In this document: positions 24,401-36,832 of the stretch, piece by piece
Layout of the letters: every line of letters starts with the position of its first letter
Numbering within the stretch: the stretch's first letter is position 1
The notes under the pieces: generated by a model
Told to the model about the DNA's origin: nothing
What the model saw: only the letters and a program-made list of their open reading frames with translations
Database searches by the model: none
Program-made: the position numbers and the translations under genes
From: Pelodera strongyloides
Taxonomy: Eukaryota > Nematoda > Chromadorea > Rhabditida > Rhabditidae
Assembly (NCBI GenBank): GCA_036852015.1
Contig: JAANDG010000050.1
Coordinates: forward strand, 124,001 to 188,000
Direction of reading: 5' to 3'
DNA: 64,000 nt

Positions 24401-27400
24401 AAGCTTCCAATTTCAGATACATCACGTCGCCAAATCATGGATATATAAGCTCAATCAGACTTTTCAACAATTCCGCACGTCGATTTTGTTTGTCTACGGC
24501 CCAAAATGGTCTACTAAACCGATGTAGCATCAAACTATGGAGTGTGGACAGTATGCATGTATGAATATGCAACGATTTTTTTTAGAAAACCTCATGTTTG
24601 TGTCTAAACAGATAAATATCGGTTGTTGGCAGACAACCTGGTTTGCAGTAAGCTACGCTTAGGATGTGGGGTTTGCAATTATGCTAAAATTACTATATCT
24701 TGGAACTGGATGAGAATTTTTTTACTTTTCGTACTATACATATATGCAGATTTCGTATAGACATACTGCAGTATTTCGTACAGAAATACTGTAGTTAATT
24801 GAGCGATTAAGTCCAGATCCCTAACTGGCGACCAAATGTGTTGTACGAATACTCACATTAATTTTTTATGATAATAATAAATCTACGGTCATTCAATTGT
24901 CGCTGAATATCTTTCATCATATTGATGCACACATTTTAATGTGTCAATAAATATTTTAATATTTTAATATTTTAATAATAATTATAATAATTGTGTTTTA
25001 ATTTTAATGGATTACTAGTATTACTCTCTCATTCTGGACGAGTAAATTGCATTTGACCCCATTAATTGTGAATTGTTATCAAACGTGCCTGTCTGAGGGT
25101 ATATTTGGTGAGCCATTTTATGCGTTTACTCTGTTCGTTTAGGATGGATGCACAGAGGACGATTCGTTGTTATTTGAATGCGATTCCCGACAACATGGAC
25201 AGATATTCGAAATAGAAATGCACGGTCCCAATCAGTTTGCGACAAATTCTGATACTTCTGTAAAACTGTGGGATATTGGACCTTCTGCTATTAGGGTATG
25301 TTGAAACTTCTCGTTTTATAATGGAACCACACTAGTGCTCCCCAACATTGAAGGGCTAGGTAGGTAAAGATACAAAAGAAAAGCCTAAATTGAGACACAT
25401 CAGAGTTGTTAATAAGTTCCAAAACGTTGCCGAAATGGTGCGGAAAAGGTGCGGAAATGGTGCGGGGCGCAACTTGCGCTTAAGTGTTTCCCGCAAAGGA
25501 TCGGCGCGGCGCGCATTTTGCGCCCCATTTCTATTCGGCGCGCATTTTGTTTCCCATTTCTTTGCGGCGCGCATTTTGTTTCCCGAAATGGTGCGGCGCG
25601 CAGCTCATCGGCTCTAAGTGAAGAAAGTGCTTAGGCTGGGGGTTGTTATTGAATAGAACGAACAAATAATGATAAAAATGAATTGAATAGTTAATTGTGT
25701 CCATTGCGTTAACCTATTTCCAGTCTCTTATCATTAGCAGCCGGCTACGCCGCCCGCGACAACTTTCTTGAGCATTCTTTACTTGAAGCATACGTGAAAC
25801 GTAGATTCGAAAGTAGTCAGAAAGATTAGGACAAGGATCATGTGCTTATCTCTGGTCATCAGGCGCGCAGCGCGCAAATGCGTAGCGGCGTCCGCGGGAA
25901 AAGACTGCAAATTTGCATTGAAAAATTCGAGACACAGAGAAACACATTTTCTGCGTCTCCGCCTTTCCCATGTTCAAAAGCCATCTCTTTTCAGCGGACG
26001 CGGCTTTTGCGCGCTGCGCGCCTAAGAACGTAGTATAGTGGGATCTACAAGTATCCCAAAATTCGGTGTGATTCTGTCAATACTACCGTATTTCTGCACG
26101 AAACCTTTATATATAATATGAAAAATTAAAAACATATTCTCGTGTAGTTCCAAAATACGGTACATTTTCAGCATACTTGTAGACCCCACAAAATCTACGT
26201 GGCTTCGTTGCTTCTTTTACTGCTCTAGATTTGCATGTTATTTGTATTTTATTTGAGCGCCGCCGACCCGCACCACCGATAAACCACACACATTTCGTAT
26301 AAGCAGACTTTTCGAGTATGTGTGCACGGGAACGTGGAATACTACTATCATACTTCCTGAGCGTAAAGCGTACCATCCATACGTACAGTCAATCAATCAA
26401 ACACACAAACAAAGTACACAACCTTATATAATAAAATTTGCAAAAGTTTTTATGTCTAGCCTAAAGAAGCTGTATGTTTTAGGAAATTTCCAAGCGAGAC
26501 GGATTTCGAGTGGGTAGCCTATCCATTTATGACCGGGTCCTAGCAAGCTGCACACACATAGAAGACGTTACTCTTTTTGATGTGCGGAATGGATTGCAGG
26601 TAATTATCATCTATCAATGCTATGGTCTCAAGCGCGCGCTGCGGTTACGGCTATGATAGGGCGCGCGGGTGCCCGCGAGAAGCGCTTATTATTCGCTACC
26701 CGCAAGACGCGGTTAGCGGTACAGATAGCTACGCTGCGGTTACGGCTACCCGTACAATGCGTTTCAGAGAAAATATACGCGCGGTTAGGGGTAACCGCGA
26801 CGGGCGCTCATGGGACTGATTGTGAGTAGAACATAATTTTTGTGCCTTTACGAGTGACAGGGAGGCTCACCGAAGTCAAAAAAGGCCTGGGAATTCCCGC
26901 GTAGAAAACTATTTTTAATTTCGTGCAAGTGTAGTGAGCATCTTATTATATAAAGGAGAATAATTGGTTTGTAATGGTACAGGAAGCGAGGCCTTTTCAT
27001 AGAGTTTTCATAATCGAAAAAGGACCCAAAACACGGACGCCGGTCGGATTTGAACCCTCGACCTTTCCCTCAAGAGTCAAGCGATCTACCTGCTGCGCTA
27101 TAACACCTTGGAAGAGAACAGTGTAGCAAGCGGCCGACTGCCTCTAGCATCCAGACCTGAGAAGAGCACGTTAGGGCTCTTCATCTTTCTGGTTACTAGA
27201 CGAAGTAAAAATTATGTGTTCACATATAAAAACGTGTTGAGATGTGTTGTATTGCAAATGATGAATTGCGTATCCTCAAAAAAAAAACTATTTATTAGAT
27301 ATATTGCGACTTTTGAGTACGGTGGTTTGTGAAACCGAGCACTTTGCACCACGTGTTTATAAAAAAGACTGTTTGTTTTCGCTATTAGAATACAGAACCC

Positions 27401-30187
27401 GTAATCTCACGGCAAAATGTAGAATTTCTTTGCGCTCTGTTCTTCTACTGCACGTTTCTCGCGAAACAAAAATAAATCCAGCGTTTCCTGGCAGGCTAGC
27501 ACCCAATCCCACGCAATCATGTTTCCTGACAGATTAGCCAATCATGTCCCGCAATTAAACATTAGACACGGCCTTGTGTTAGCGGCAATGCACCTAATAA
27601 GCGCTCGCAATAAGGACGGAATCCCGCGTTTCCCGCTTGTTTGGGAGGAAACGTGGGATTTCGATTACAGCTAAGCTGCGAATGAGGAACACTCTGTTCT
27701 TCTACTGCACGTTTCCCGCGAAACAAAAATAAATCCCCCGTTTCCTGGCAGGCCAAGCACTCAATCCCACGTTTCATGTTTCATGTCAGATTAGCCAAAC
27801 ATGTCCCGCAATTAAAAACTAGGCAAGGCGTGATCGTTCTTTGAAACGTGAACGCCCGACCGATCCACCGCACACTTTCTGTATATGCAGCATCTTTTTG
27901 TCTTCTGTGTAATCCGATGGACATTGCGATAGGTGCGATATGTTTCATGGACATTATCAAATGTCCATTGAAATGCGTTCAGCACTCACTGTACCGGCAC
28001 TATGCCGGTGCGGGAAAATTTTTGTGGGGCTTTCTTGGGCCGATGCCGGTCTGTATTTTGTCATTTATCTGAGCGCCACCTCAAATCCCTTGCTATTTCG
28101 TTCAAAATCCCTGATTAGCGCTCGCACTAAAAACCGAATCCCGCGTTTCCCGCTTGTTTGGGAGGAAACGCGGGATTAAGATTACCGCTAAACTGCGAAT
28201 GAGGAACATAGCATATAGTAAGGACCTTGGCAGAAATGATCGGTTTCAGGAAATTAATCGATGCACATTTGAGGCGCCCGGAATATATTGTATTAACGAG
28301 CTACATTTAAAGGTGAACATTTGTTCCTCACAATTAACGTTTACTAGAACAGAGTGTGCTTCGTAAGACGTGTTTCGAAGACAATACCATCATTTTTCGA
28401 TAAAAGAAAAGAAATTGAACGCTTTTCTACCTCCTACAGTATAAAATAAAGAAAGTCCACGTAGCAAAATTTCAGGTTGTCATGTTGGGTTTTTTTTTTG
28501 TAAAAAATCACCCTTTGGGGCATAGGTGAAAAGGAAATTATAAAGAACTGGTAAACATAAAAACCGCGATATTGCATTTCAGGAGAACACACTGCAGTTA
28601 CTGTTCAACCATCAGGTTTTAACGGTGGATATTCGGATGCTCGGCACTATTCTCCACACACACAAATTCGATACTGTTATGCAAGGAGAGGATTATAGCT
28701 TGAACGTTGCCCATGGACTAATTCACTGTGGTCATACGACGTGAGGGCTTTTTTTTCTCGCTCTCGGAAAGTAATATTTCACGCAAAATTGTTTGTCGGC
28801 TGTAGGATCGAACCCGGGAACTCTCGCACAAAAGGCAAGAGCGCTACCACTCGACGGCTTCGACTGGTGTGTGGTCGCATTAGGAATTGACGTATGGAGT
28901 TTTCGGTTGACACCAAAAACTATTTTTGGTGAAAAAACCCTAGACTGGGTGCCATTTCGCTTTAAGGTCTTTCAGCTGAGCTGTTCATGTACATTGTCGG
29001 CATGTTACTCTTGTCAGCAACCTTGACGTTTAGTACTTGACGACGATCAGAACAACTATCACATTCGTGGACAACTGTTAATTAACCCGAATTTAGCTCA
29101 ATTTATTGTTCTAATTTATTATTTGCCTAGACCGAATAAGAAACCTGGTACACTCGATGTGTTTCATATTTTTCATTGCCTTTTCATTCTGCTTGTGCGA
29201 AGAACAAACTTTATATATGATTTAGTGGCAAGGTGGTAGTACTTCGGGAATGCAATCTACAACCATGTTATACGTTCCAAGTTGAATTGGCAGAGAAATC
29301 CTTTGTGCAAACCGTTGTTAAAAGTAAAGGAACAGTATTTGCCCTCACAAGTGCGGCTATTCGGGTATGTTCTAAAAATCTACAAACCATCTTTCACAAA
29401 AAATTCACCTCAGTGAAGTTTTTCAGCGTGAAGTTCCTTCATTAAATATAGACGGGATGCAGTAGTGCCTATTTTCTTATCCTTGTTTCTTATTATAATA
29501 ATTATAAACATATTTTCACTCAAAGCGCAAAAATCACTCACTATTCAGCAATTTACCGTGGGCAGTCATACCCAGCTATCTATCGCAGTTGGCGCGCCCA
29601 TTCGCGCTGATTGGCCGATATCGCAATTGCCACGCCCAATAGAGCATATTGCCCAATTAGCGCGAAGGGGCGTGACAAATGCGATAAATAGTTGGGCATG
29701 ACTGGAAATGGTAAATTTCTGAATACTGCGTGAATTTTGCGCTTGGAAATTAGAAAAATATCGTATCCTACTATATTTGGCATGGAGAATCAGATGGAAT
29801 CATCAAAAATAGGGGTCATTTGAAATGGGCCTGACCCTTTAACTTTTAAGCCTTCTTATAACATGTTACGAAGTCTTGAAGCTTAAACCAAGACACCTGC
29901 TGCTTTTTTTTTGAAACAACTCGATTACACGACCATTATCACGCAGCTTATGCAAACGAACATAAATTACAATAAAAAAATCGAGTAACTTAGCATGACT
30001 GGCAGGTATATTTTGCTTTAAACTTTAATGAAATACGTTGTGCTTTCAGGCATATTCTCCCGGATGCCAGCCTGTACAACTTGGCTATTACGATAAATTT
30101 CGACGAGCTATGGTGATGGACGCACTGGGCGGCGATGTTGTTGTGGGATCATACGATGGAACAATCACCGCGTGGACAAACGCTTAA
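18442..30187 (+). CDS. F-box/WD-repeat protein, paralog A (412 aa)
   Basis: Likely a substrate-recognition subunit of an SCF-type (Skp1-cullin-F-box) ubiquitin ligase; the target is unknown. Exons: 18442-18605, 22597-22636, 23241-23305, 24086-24145, 24417-24558, 25143-25295, 26483-26599, 28250-28312, 28583-28740, 29226-29364, 30050-30187. All phases agree and every exon from 2 to 11 has a partner in paralog B. Residues about 22-68 form the F-box (FNILPNEIIELIFSHI, then SSEKLWDRRLK). From about residue 110, WD-type blades follow, with CSIKLWSVD, TSVKLWDIG, VTLFDVRNGLQ and a final SYDGTITAWTNA. The ATG lies 13 bases after the acceptor CCTTTTCAG. Intron 1 is 4 kb and packed with transposons. It is not clearly assignable to one named FBXW gene. 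Confidence 0.88.
18949..19245 (+). mobile_element. CACAGG-family element with tandem C/G-rich interior
   Basis: The left end CACAGGAAAGTGGAAACCCC is inverted relative to the right end GTTTTTAGTTTCCCATG. The interior is built of repeated CCCCGATTTCGCCCCGATC units separated by short A-rich spacers. TA flanks both sides, suggesting a TA target duplication as for Tc1/mariner-type elements. It lies in F-box/WD-A intron 1. Copies are at 47455, 56350 and 56648. Confidence 0.75.
19553..19699. mobile_element. TTAA-flanked MITE, GGCAGTCACGATA family
   Basis: The ends are TTAAAGGAAGGCAGTCACGATA-like on the left and the inverted form on the right, each bounded by TTAA. It is about 147 bp, in F-box/WD-A intron 1. 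A degraded relative may be at 18230-18345. Confidence 0.7.
20119..20760 (-). mobile_element. LINE 3' fragment (CR1/L2/Jockey-type reverse transcriptase C-terminus)
   Basis: Read on -, the frame runs from a DLGIIVDKNLVFDTHI-type motif at about 20690-20750 through YIRPILEYGSEI and QRLFSKII to a stop near 20122. These are the conserved thumb/C-terminal segments of non-LTR reverse transcriptases. The 5' part is missing. Three copies of a 17-19-bp unit containing CAGGTCTCTGATAGAGT follow at about 20741-20794. It is inserted in F-box/WD-A intron 1. Confidence 0.75.
20805..21240. mobile_element. TTAA-flanked foldback element, GGGACGGGCCC family
   Basis: The left arm starts TTAAAGGGACGGGCCCATC and the right arm ends GATGGGCCCGTCCCTTTAA. 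The arms pair for well over 100 bases, including CGGTGTCGATAAACGCATAA. It shares its right TTAA with the next element. Confidence 0.8.
21237..21959. mobile_element. Compound foldback element abutting the previous one
   Basis: It starts TTAAAGGGATAGGTTCTTC. One inverted partner of its left arm lies at about 21590-21715 (GAGGGGTGATTTGAG) and a second partial one at about 21938-21959 (GATTTGAGGTGAGCCGATCC). A perfect hairpin is inserted between them. The right end lacks a clear TTAA. Confidence 0.6.
21718..21851. mobile_element. Perfect 53-bp-arm hairpin insert
   Basis: The arms 21718-21770 and 21799-21851 are exact reverse complements with a 28-base loop. The outer end is GAAGATATTAGGTGATAAAG. 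Perfect arm identity suggests a recent insertion or ongoing arm homogenisation. Confidence 0.85.
22821..23039 (+). mobile_element. Helitron-like non-autonomous element
   Basis: It starts TCTTATTATATAAAAGAGTA, preceded by A, and ends GGCGTAGCCGTCTGG, followed by T, with a GACGCCTTCAGTCGGCGT hairpin just before. It lies in intron 2 of F-box/WD-A, shortly after exon 2. Confidence 0.65.
25435..25640. repeat. GC-rich repeat tract GCGGCGCGCATTTTG
   Basis: Several copies of GGCGCGCATTTTG and of GGTGCGGAAA lie in intron 6 of F-box/WD-A, strongly G+C-rich against the surroundings. A similar tract is at 58434-58640 in an intron of F-box/WD-B. The ORFs in it are not supported as genes. Confidence 0.6.
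27038..27110 (-). repeat. tRNA-derived unit
   Basis: On - it reads with A-box-like TAGCGCAGCAGGTAGATCGC and B-box GGGTTCAAATCC, the spacing of a tRNA. The T-stem and anticodon stem do not pair properly. It lies in F-box/WD-A intron 7. Confidence 0.5.
27430..28200. repeat. Two-copy direct repeat in intron 7 of F-box/WD-A
   Basis: A block starting CTCTGTTCTTCTACTGCACG occurs at about 27436 and 27690. A block containing CCCGCTTGTTTGGGAGGAAACG occurs at about 27624 and 28148. The duplicated unit is about 250-500 bp and imperfect. No ORF is supported. Confidence 0.65.
28798..28868 (-). repeat. tRNA-derived unit
   Basis: On - it carries A-box-like GAGTGGTAGCGCTC and B-box GGGTTCGATCC at tRNA spacing. 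It sits 60 bases after exon 9 of F-box/WD-A. No complete tRNA fold was obtained by eye. Confidence 0.5.
29520..29842. mobile_element. Left-truncated GGGTCAGGCCC-family MITE
   Basis: The right end is TGGGCCTGACCCTTTAA. The inner inverted arms around 29560-29700 match the complete copy at 59075-59490. The outer left arm is missing. It lies in the last intron of F-box/WD-A. Confidence 0.7.
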
Positions 30188-30590
30188 CTCTCAACCTGAA
30201 CTCTACGCTTATATTATTGGTTTAAAGGGGTGGGCCGGTTGGGGTCAATTCAAATTGCCCCTTTGTTTATTTTTTATATGTATTGTAAATCTCAAATAAG
30301 TAAGATCCAGACAAAAAAGTCTCCCGGAAAATAACGCTATGAGCACAGGGAGATGAAGACTGATAAAACATTGAGATAGCAACACAAAATCCGAGAGTGA
30401 TTTTTGTCCATGGTCTCTTTTCCTATTTTCCTGTCGGCTACTATAGAATGGGGACCCACACCAAGTCAGTACAATATCAGCAAACTAACACCGCTAGGAT
30501 CCTTGATTTGGAACCTTTTGGGCTGGATGTTACTTATTTGGGATTTGGAATACATATAAAAAATAAACAGAAGGGCAATATCCCATCCCT

Positions 30591-30776
30591 TTAAAGCGAA
30601 ATACCGGTCGGTTTTTGAACCTTATTGCGTACACCTGCTTTCGTATGCAGCATATGAAAATGAGCAAAAAAAAATAGAATAAAAATTAGACCCTAATTAG
30701 ACCCCACCTTGCGTAAATGCTTAGGAATGCAAGTACTTGAGATGCGTTTCAAAAACCGGCCGGTATTTCGCTTTAA
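30591..30776. mobile_element. TTAA-flanked MITE, CCGGCCGG family
   Basis: The ends TTAAAGCGAAATACCGGTCG and CCGGCCGGTATTTCGCTTTAA are inverted to each other. It is about 400 bp downstream of the F-box/WD-A stop codon. Confidence 0.8.
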
Positions 30777-32402
30777 AGCAGTAGTGTACCTACTTTGGGA
30801 AATTTGATAAGCATTTCCTATGTATCCTATGCAAATGTAGGATGCGTATCATAATACAAATTTGCCAGTAGGTTCAATACAGGTCAGGCTAACGGGAAAA
30901 AGTTCTCCTAAATTTGAAAGTTCCATGTTTTGACCACATGTGCCCCAGGGCCTCTAGCTGTTATTTTTTTTCATTATAATAACTTTTATACTAAAGCGAA
31001 TGGTATGACAATTTCTTCCTCATTCATTCTATCCATTTTTATGGCTTTCGTTCCATTCACTAGTTTCATGTAACCATGTTACATGTACATTATATCGGGC
31101 AGAATTAGAATAAATTAATTGAATCACAGTATGTCCCTCGCGGTATAAAACACGTCTTTTGTAATCAATATACCATCCGACGAAAAGGAAACCGCTATTC
31201 CGGCTAGTTATGCTTGAAACAATTCTCACTTTTCTGGAAACGGTTGTTGTTAGATCCTGCGTTGTACAACTACTGTAATTGGTCCACGCTGAGCCTACAG
31301 TAGGAACATGACACGCCCATTCGCCGCTGATTGGCCACTGGCCGCCAAGCCACTGCAAGTTACGGCGCGTTTTCCGAAAGGTTGGCATGCTAATTCATCG
31401 TTCGGGGTGAACATTTTGGAAACGTTCTAATGCTTGGAGAAAGCAAAAAATACAGTATGAATTAGCATGGAATAGTAAAGATTAGCATGGTTTGTCCATC
31501 CCGAACGATGAATTTGCACATGAGGACCTTTCGGAAAACTGATCCCGAACGCGCCCTAAACTACCCAGCATTCAAGGCATGCGAACGACCAAAGTGAAGA
31601 AAGCAACACATTTAGAAACAATAAACACGACGACAGTGATAAAATATATATATAAAAAAAACAATAATACCCACCGCTAAGCAAGAGATCGTAATACTAG
31701 AATTACTAGATGTTTAGATTTAGACAGTACAATACAACCTACAATATCTGTTTTTTTTTCTCACATAAAAACGACTGCTCAAAGAGTGTCTCATTCCAAT
31801 TCATGATAAAACATATGCTTATCTTCCTAATAAATATAAATACTTATGACATAACTTGCAGTAATCGAAATTTTCAAACATCTAATAATAGAAAACAAAA
31901 CGACTAAGTAAGCGTTTTCAAAATTTCAAATTTCATAGTTCAGCCAACAATTACTTCAAAATGTATAGCTAACATTATATCATGCGAGCACTAGAACCAA
32001 ATTACAGAGCTAAATCACAAAGCAATGTGTAGTTCAATACTTCGATAGTCTAAACGTACCAGGACTACGGTAATATATACTAAACTATGGATATTCAAGC
32101 TACAGTTCTCCTATACTCCAATTATGCTTGACTAATATTGTGTTTATTTTGTTTCCACCATTCCTTAACACGGTCATGGCCTTCGTCCGTTACGATTAGC
32201 AACTGGAAAAAAAAGTAATTTAAAACTATATAGGACCCCAAAGTCCAAAGGCCATAGACATCGCCTACTACCTACTGCACACTATCCCACCAAGAAATGA
32301 CATTCCATTATATTCCGTCAATAGAACCTCACTTCGCTTGACTTCTCTGTGAACCTTCGCAGGTTGTGAACCTTTTACTTACATAAGTTACATTTTCTAA
32401 GG

Positions 32403-32473
32403 TGTGAACGGGAATCGAACCCGCGATTGTTGCACGAGATATCTAGCAGCTAACCACTGCACTACCAGTCCAC
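32403..32473 (-). repeat. tRNA-derived unit in GTF2H4 copy B
   Basis: Orthologous to the units at 13821-13899 and 54450-54520. On -, GTGGAC at the start can pair with GTTCAC at the end, like a tRNA acceptor, and the B-box GGGTTCGATTCCC is intact. The anticodon arm does not fold well. Of the three copies this looks closest to a tRNA. Confidence 0.5.
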
Positions 32474-35400
32474 ATTTACACCATATTACTTTGCTTACAA
32501 GTTACAATCTCGACAAAAACAACCCACCATCTGATTTGGTGACGGATCCGAGTACAACAAAATGCCTTCCTTTTGACTAAAGTGTTTGACTCCAGAGAAT
32601 TCCCTTTCCGACTCAAAACCCGTGTACAACGTTGCATCGGTGAAGATTAGGCGCCGACGCTCCTCCTCCCACAAACTAAAGGGATATAATAAGTACCGCA
32701 TAATTAACATCGTAATCATAGTAATTATCATACGACAAATCGCCAAGTATCGCATAATTAACATAGTAAGCAGAGTAATTTCCATATGACAAAACATCAA
32801 TTACCAATTAATTAGACTATTGGCCACGCCCCCGTTCCAGGCAATACACCATATCAATAGCATAATCAATAATCAACGCACTAAACAAACTAATTATCAT
32901 ACGCGAAACCAACCAATTAGACACGCCCCCGTTCCATACAGTATGCCGTATCTTATCACAAACGAGCTACCGTATAACTCCGGAATTTATACAATAATGA
33001 ACTTACCGTATCTGATCGGCTACCGTAATCGGAAGACAATGAAGGGCTCCGCTAACAGCAATTGTCTGCGGATGTGCATTGGCACGTAAGAAGGGCAGTG
33101 ATTCCCCGTGATCTGTGTGGCAGTGATTCCTACCTAAACATGGACGAGGAAAGGTGAACAAATATTCAATAAGTACTAATCTAATGTTAGCCTACTATAG
33201 CTCTCAACTCTCAAGCTCCCACTCAGCCCCTTCAGTGACCCCATGCCCCTGGGAAAGCGCTCCCACCAGACTCCCAATGAGAAGTGAGACAAAGATATAA
33301 GGATCACGCGAAACATCGCGACTTAGAGATAAATCTGCCAACCGGGAGAGCTCACTCTGCTCACACTGTTGGTACATCGGCATACATCCAAACGTCATCG
33401 CCCACAACCTACCGCCTTGCTACTATGAGTTATGAGTTTAGTGCTGGGTACAACTACCCGAATAAATACATTAAACATATAAACCCTAGCCCGAAGACGT
33501 CGAGCAATTTGTCATCTGGAACTCGTCGCCTACTGCTCACGACCTCTGCGGAACATGTCATAAGCAAACACTGATTCTGTACTTTACCCTTGAATAAAGG
33601 TGACCGCTCTTGAAGCGTAAAACAATTTTTTTAATTTTTTTAAATCTAATCTAAGTAAAACCCACCATTAGTGCCTTCCGAACCGCGTCACGCGTCAAGA
33701 CTCCAACAGACATATCGTAGAACCTGGAACACTGTCTGCTAACATTCATGTAAATTACACTTCCGCATACTATAATATAAAATTACTGCAGGATTTCCCA
33801 CAGTACATTCGAATTTGCACAATTTAGTTATATTCCCACTATGCCCTTTTTTAAAAGCAACAAAATACATAGTAAAGTAACGACACCGTAGTTCACCTAT
33901 TCACCACAGAAATACAAAAAAAAACGAAACGAAAGAACAAACCTGTAAGTCATTTCAGTGAAAGTGCTCAGAATGGCTAACTGAAGACTACTACTCGTGT
34001 AGGCGTAGACACGGAAGTTCGTTTCAACGACAATATTTCCCGATCGCCGTTCCATAATCTAAATACATAATATAGTACTGGCAAGGCGGGGTGGCTAATT
34101 TGTAATATCTTACTTACTATGACAAAACATCAATTACCAATTAGACTATTAGCCACGCCCCCGTTCCAGACCATGCACCATATCAATCGCATAATCAATA
34201 ATCAACGCACTAAACAGGGTAATTATAGACAACAAACCACCCAATTATACACGCCCCCATTCCATACAGTATGCCGTATCATATCACAAACGAGCTACCG
34301 TATAAGCCCCGAAATGTATAACATAAATATATACACTTACCGTATCTGATCGGCTACCGTAATCGGAAGACAATGCAGGGCTCCGCTAACAGCAATCGTC
34401 TGCGGATGTGCATTGGCACGTAAGAAGGTGATGATCTGTGTAGCAGTGATTCCTACCTAAACATAGACAAAATAGTTGAACAAGTATCGGGACGTCGAGA
34501 TAAATCTGCCAACCGGAGAGCTCACACTGTTTGTACATCGGCATACAGCCTAATGTCATCGCCCACAACCTACTGCCTTGCTATTATGAGTTATGAATTA
34601 TGAATTTAGTGCAGTGTATACATCCACCTGACTAGGTACCTAAACATTAAACGTCTAAATCTAATGTAAGTGAAACCCACCATTAGCGCCTTCCGAACAG
34701 CATCACGCGTCAACACTCCAACAGACATATCGTAGAATCTGGAATATTTTCTGTTAACAATCGTATTACATCTCGTCATACATTGTAAATGCTAAGTGCA
34801 CTAAGTTTTTATCTGATTCTCCGACGATACATTCGATAATACGGTTGTGCACAATTTAGCACTATTCATTAATTATTGTAAGCTACAAAATACAAAAGTA
34901 AAGAAAGGGCTACAACTCTACTTCAATACATAGCATAAATCACCCCGCCGAATGCGGACGATCAACGGATCAACTCCCGGTGATTAGCCTTCTAGATAGG
35001 TGAACCAGAACCACCTCCCAAAAAAAACTACCACGACCCAAGTCGTAATGCTTTACATGCAAATTAGTATAAATCGGCCCCGGTCGAGGGAGGAGATTTA
35101 GACTTGCGGATCTAATTTATGCCATGCGTTCAATCCACCCCCTATTTCTACACGGGAATCGGGAATTGGAAAAACTGAAGAAAAGAACAAACCTATAAGT
35201 CATTTAGGTGAAAGTGCTCAGTATGGCCAATTGCGGACTACTACTCGTGTAGGCGTAGACACGGAAATTCGTTTCAACGACAATATTTCCCGATCGCCGT
35301 TCCATAATCTAAATAAATAATATAGTAGTGGCAATGCAGGATCTTCACTAGGGAATAATTCAATTCAAGGAATATTTTTATGCTCTTTGTTTATGTTTTC

Positions 35401-35482
35401 CTTTGTACAATCAAACTAAAGCATAAAAACAAGGTGATTTTGTAGTGAACCCATCCCTCTAACCAACTAAATGAGATTGAAT

Positions 35483-35665
35483 TTAAAGCGAAATACCGGC
35501 CTGTTTTTGAAACGCATCTCAAGTACTTGCTTTCCAATGCATTTATGCAAAGTGGGGTCTAATTGGGGTCTAGTTTTTATTCTAATTTTTGCTCATTTGC
35601 ATATGCTGCATAAGAAAGCAGCTGTACGCAATGCGTTTCAAAAACCGGCCGGTATTTCGCTTTAA
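35483..35665. mobile_element. TTAA-flanked MITE, CCGGCCGG family
   Basis: The ends TTAAAGCGAAATACCGGCC and GGCCGGTATTTCGCTTTAA are inverted and TTAA-bounded. It lies inside GTF2H4 copy B, in the same intron that carries a family member in copy A, but the interior differs. Confidence 0.8.
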
Positions 35666-35910
35666 CATAGTGCACGCTCCACAGGGAACATAACGAAAAT
35701 TCAAGCGAATCTAGAGACTGTATCCCCAACCAAGACAACATGTTTTTTTTACCTTGGTTGCGATTATAAGATTTACATACCCTTGAAATGTCCTCAATTA
35801 TGAATTCATCATTACCGTAACTACAATACTCTTCACATTTGAGCCGCTCCTTACACCACAGTTGTAATAGCAGCCTGAAAACACATGGTGAGCACACTGA
35901 CATCAAGATA

Positions 35911-36832
35911 TGCTGACTTTGCGTGTGAGGTTCCCTCCAAATAAGAGTGCGTTGATTAGTAAGAGGATGCGGATACGATCAGCGTGACAAAATGAGAGAG
36001 TGTGCAAAGAACGAGACTCAGAATACCCTAGGGGTACAAAAAGGCAGATGGTAGGGGCTCCCCCTTCCCTCTAAATGTTAGGGGGAACCCCCTTTTGGGC
36101 ATGTTTCTTGATCTATGCACATTTAAAAAATAAAACTGACGTACGACAATTCACACACTACGGCTATGGTTCAGTTCAGTGAATAACGATTTAACGAATA
36201 ACCGCTCGACACTAACCATCATTGAACATCCCGAACTCATCATAATATAATCATAATCATAATCATAATAGTTGTAATTCCTACAAATCTAGTCTTCTTA
36301 GGTCAACTAAAAACTTAGGTCAAACAATTGGTGAATTTGGTGCACGCGAACGACATTGAAAATGGAGATGTAATAAAGGTTTAGGCGGTTTAGAGATAAC
36401 ATTATGGCGTTTACGATGAATAACGATTTCACACCCATGAAATTATTTTGGCTGCATGATGTCTGGAGCATGAGCGAGAGACAGAGACAGCCGTTATCAA
36501 GATTAGCGTAAGTGTATGTAGCTTACCAGGTCCACGCACAATGCCCTCCCTTGTCTAGTTATCAGCTGGCAGCGGAGACTTGGCCCAGCTGTCGATTAAA
36601 CTGGTTTACAGACATCTTTCTTGTTTGCCGAATCAAGAAGACGTCAATACTGGAAGGAATTGTATAAAGATAACCAATAAATAAACACCAAAATACAACA
36701 AAATATTAAATTAGTCACTGGCGGAAAACGTATTATATGCATGAACGGCCGGGAGCAACAGGTCACAATATTTGAGTTCGAACGTCAGGTAAGCCATGTA
36801 AAGAGAGAAACGATAAAAGTAGCAAATTGGCT
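35911..36832. other. No recognisable gene
   Basis: A+T-rich spacer with a short G-rich patch near 36040-36110. No splice-bounded ORF, paired termini or tRNA-like boxes were found. Confidence 0.5.

Larger units (their letters stand above)
31030..35910 (-). pseudogene. GTF2H4: GTF2H4 copy B, inverted and rearranged
   Basis: Reversed homology to copy A runs from the 3' flank (31600-32120) to the microexon intron (35700-35840). The last exon (32122-32202) and exon 14 (32528-32675) are intact with good splice sites. The exon 13 copy near 33010-33130 has a net 11-base insertion and is out of frame. The exons-11-to-13 portion is present twice: the exon 11 match lies at about 33943-34058 and again near 35200-35310, and the exon 13 match near 33060 and 34400. 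The microexon (35781-35820) has an extra G at its donor. No 5' half of the gene is present. The segment 31030-31290 is shared with copy C beyond the gene but not with copy A. It cannot make a normal p52. Confidence 0.85.

Noticed and set aside
31029..31388. 119-codon ORF on -
   Set aside because: It lies in duplicated flank shared with 55560-56060, where the frame is not kept, and it has no splice support.
31030..35910. A second working p52 gene on the minus strand
   Set aside because: The 5' half is absent, one exon is frameshifted and the block is internally repeated, so it is called a pseudogene despite two intact 3' exons.
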